Of a stretch of 14,132 bases of DNA, positions 13,388 to 14,132 are shown in pieces. The notes under the pieces are model-generated. The model searched no databases. It saw only the letters and a program-made list of their open reading frames with translations, and had not been told where the DNA came from. Made by a program: the position numbers and the translations under genes. The DNA comes from UBA6183 sp046314755 (GTDB lineage Bacteria > Bacteroidota > Bacteroidia > UKL13-3), in the NCBI GenBank assembly GCA_046314755.1, contig JBKDBG010000094.1, forward strand, positions 1 through 14,132, given 5' to 3'. How positions within the stretch are numbered: position 1 is the first letter of the stretch; each line of letters begins with the position of its first letter.

Positions 13388-14132
13388 TTAGTTAAAATCA
13401 GGTTTTGAAGTTGATTCAGAACTTGCAGGTAACACCGGCAATAATCTTCCGCTTTCAGGTAAATCGCCTGTTAACGATTTTAAAAATGCTTCAAGTTGAT
13501 TTACTTCTTCATCAGTGAATTTTTTATCCAATTGTAATTCACCCATAATTTTAATGGCATCTTTTAATCCCCACACGCTGCCATCATGGAAATACGGATA
13601 AGTATGCTCAACATTTCTTAAGCTAGGTACTTTAAAAAAGTATTTGTCGGCTTCTTGTTTAGTGATATCAAATCTGCCTAAATCTTGTTTTTTGCTGCCT
13701 GTTAAAGTCCAGTAATCTTTTTTCACACCAAATTTTTGGTACATATTTCCACCGATACCGGCTCCCATATGGCAAGTGATACAACCGCTGTTGATAAAGG
13801 TTTCCATACCTTTCTTTTCTACATCAGTTAAGGCATTTGCATCACCTTTTAAATACAAGTCAAAACGCGATGGTGTAAGCAACGTTCTTTCATATGCAGC
13901 GATGGCATTGGCAATGTTGTCATACGATATCGGATTGGTTTGTCCGGGGAAAGCAGCTTTAAACATGTCTTGGTATCCTTGGATAGATGCAATACGTTGT
14001 ACTGCATATTCTTCATGTGGAGTAGCCATTTCAATTGGATTTAAAACCGGTCCTTTTGCTTGTGCTTCTACATCAGCTGCACGTCCTTCCCAAAATTGCA
14101 CAAAATGAATAGCTGCATTAAAGCTGGTTGGA
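13388..14132 (-). CDS. Di-heme cytochrome c peroxidase (CcpA/MauG family), C-terminal part
   Basis: This is the C-terminal 248 residues or so of a periplasmic bacterial cytochrome c peroxidase, which reduces hydrogen peroxide using electrons from small c-type carriers. The N-terminus, the signal peptide and the first heme site are beyond the right edge. The reading frame stays open to the last base, so a GTG at 14101 is not a real start: the residues before it (PTSFNAAIHF) continue the family motif into VQFWEGRAADVE. Visible next are NPIEMATPHE, IANAIAAYERTLLTPSRFD, the heme-binding C-I-T-C-H at 13771-13785, and KVPSLRNVEHTYPYFHDGSV, all typical of the family. The C-terminal tail is Pro/Ser-rich. 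The gene is convergent with lpdA and shares its terminator. Confidence 0.93.
   Translation of the reverse strand, partial: PTSFNAAIHFVQFWEGRAADVEAQAKGPVLNPIEMATPHEEYAVQRIASIQGYQDMFKAAFPGQTNPISYDNIANAIAAYERTLLTPSRFDLYLKGDANALTDVEKKGMETFINSGCITCHMGAGIGGNMYQKFGVKKDYWTLTGSKKQDLGRFDITKQEADKYFFKVPSLRNVEHTYPYFHDGSVWGLKDAIKIMGELQLDKKFTDEEVNQLEAFLKSLTGDLPESGRLLPVLPASSESTSKPDFN

Overview
The window is AT-rich chromosomal DNA that reads as Bacteroidota (Bacteroidetes). Supporting signs are the gene families present (DUF6029 outer-membrane proteins, Omp28-like lipoproteins), the near absence of Shine-Dalgarno sequences before the starts, and -7 boxes of the TAnnTTTG type before ssrA and the E2 gene. No species can be named from the sequence alone.

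Layout, left to right. (1) Positions 1-2405, all on the minus strand: the 5' part of a pyruvate dehydrogenase E2 gene cut by the window edge, a polyprenyl diphosphate synthase, and thymidylate synthase (thyA). (2) Positions 2517-6348, minus strand: a compact operon. It encodes an unrecognised very acidic 131-residue protein, a PD-(D/E)XK nuclease of the PDDEXK_4 type, and a large DUF2779 protein. The DUF2779 protein joins a Cas4/RecB-like nuclease with four probable Fe-S cysteines to a DEDDy-type exonuclease domain. A short FtsK-gamma-like winged-helix reading frame follows. Genes 1-2 are separated by 3 nt and genes 2-3 overlap by 4 nt. (3) Positions 6349-6903: a 555-base gene-free stretch unusually rich in inverted and direct repeats. 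(4) Positions 6904-7271, minus strand: ssrA, the tmRNA, with predicted tag GETQFAMAA. (5) Positions 7331-8401, minus strand: a PagL-like lipid A deacylase. (6) Positions 8553-11824, plus strand: a DUF6029 outer-membrane barrel, an Omp28-like thioredoxin-fold lipoprotein and a DUF1684 lipoprotein. (7) Positions 11917-13314, plus strand: dihydrolipoamide dehydrogenase (E3), then a strong bidirectional terminator. (8) Positions 13388-14132, minus strand: the C-terminal part of a di-heme cytochrome c peroxidase, cut by the right edge.

Most of the window is ordinary core metabolism and cell envelope. E2 and E3 of the 2-oxo acid dehydrogenase complexes lie at the two ends but are not co-transcribed. 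The part most worth attention is the nuclease operon between ssrA and thyA. It has two different PD-(D/E)XK nucleases, an added exonuclease domain and a possible DNA-binding helper. One of its genes is strikingly AT-rich. It lies on the 3' side of tmRNA, a classic integration spot. This makes it a candidate nucleic-acid defence or DNA-processing module, but function is inferred from domains only; no integrase, transposase, CRISPR array or att duplication was found.
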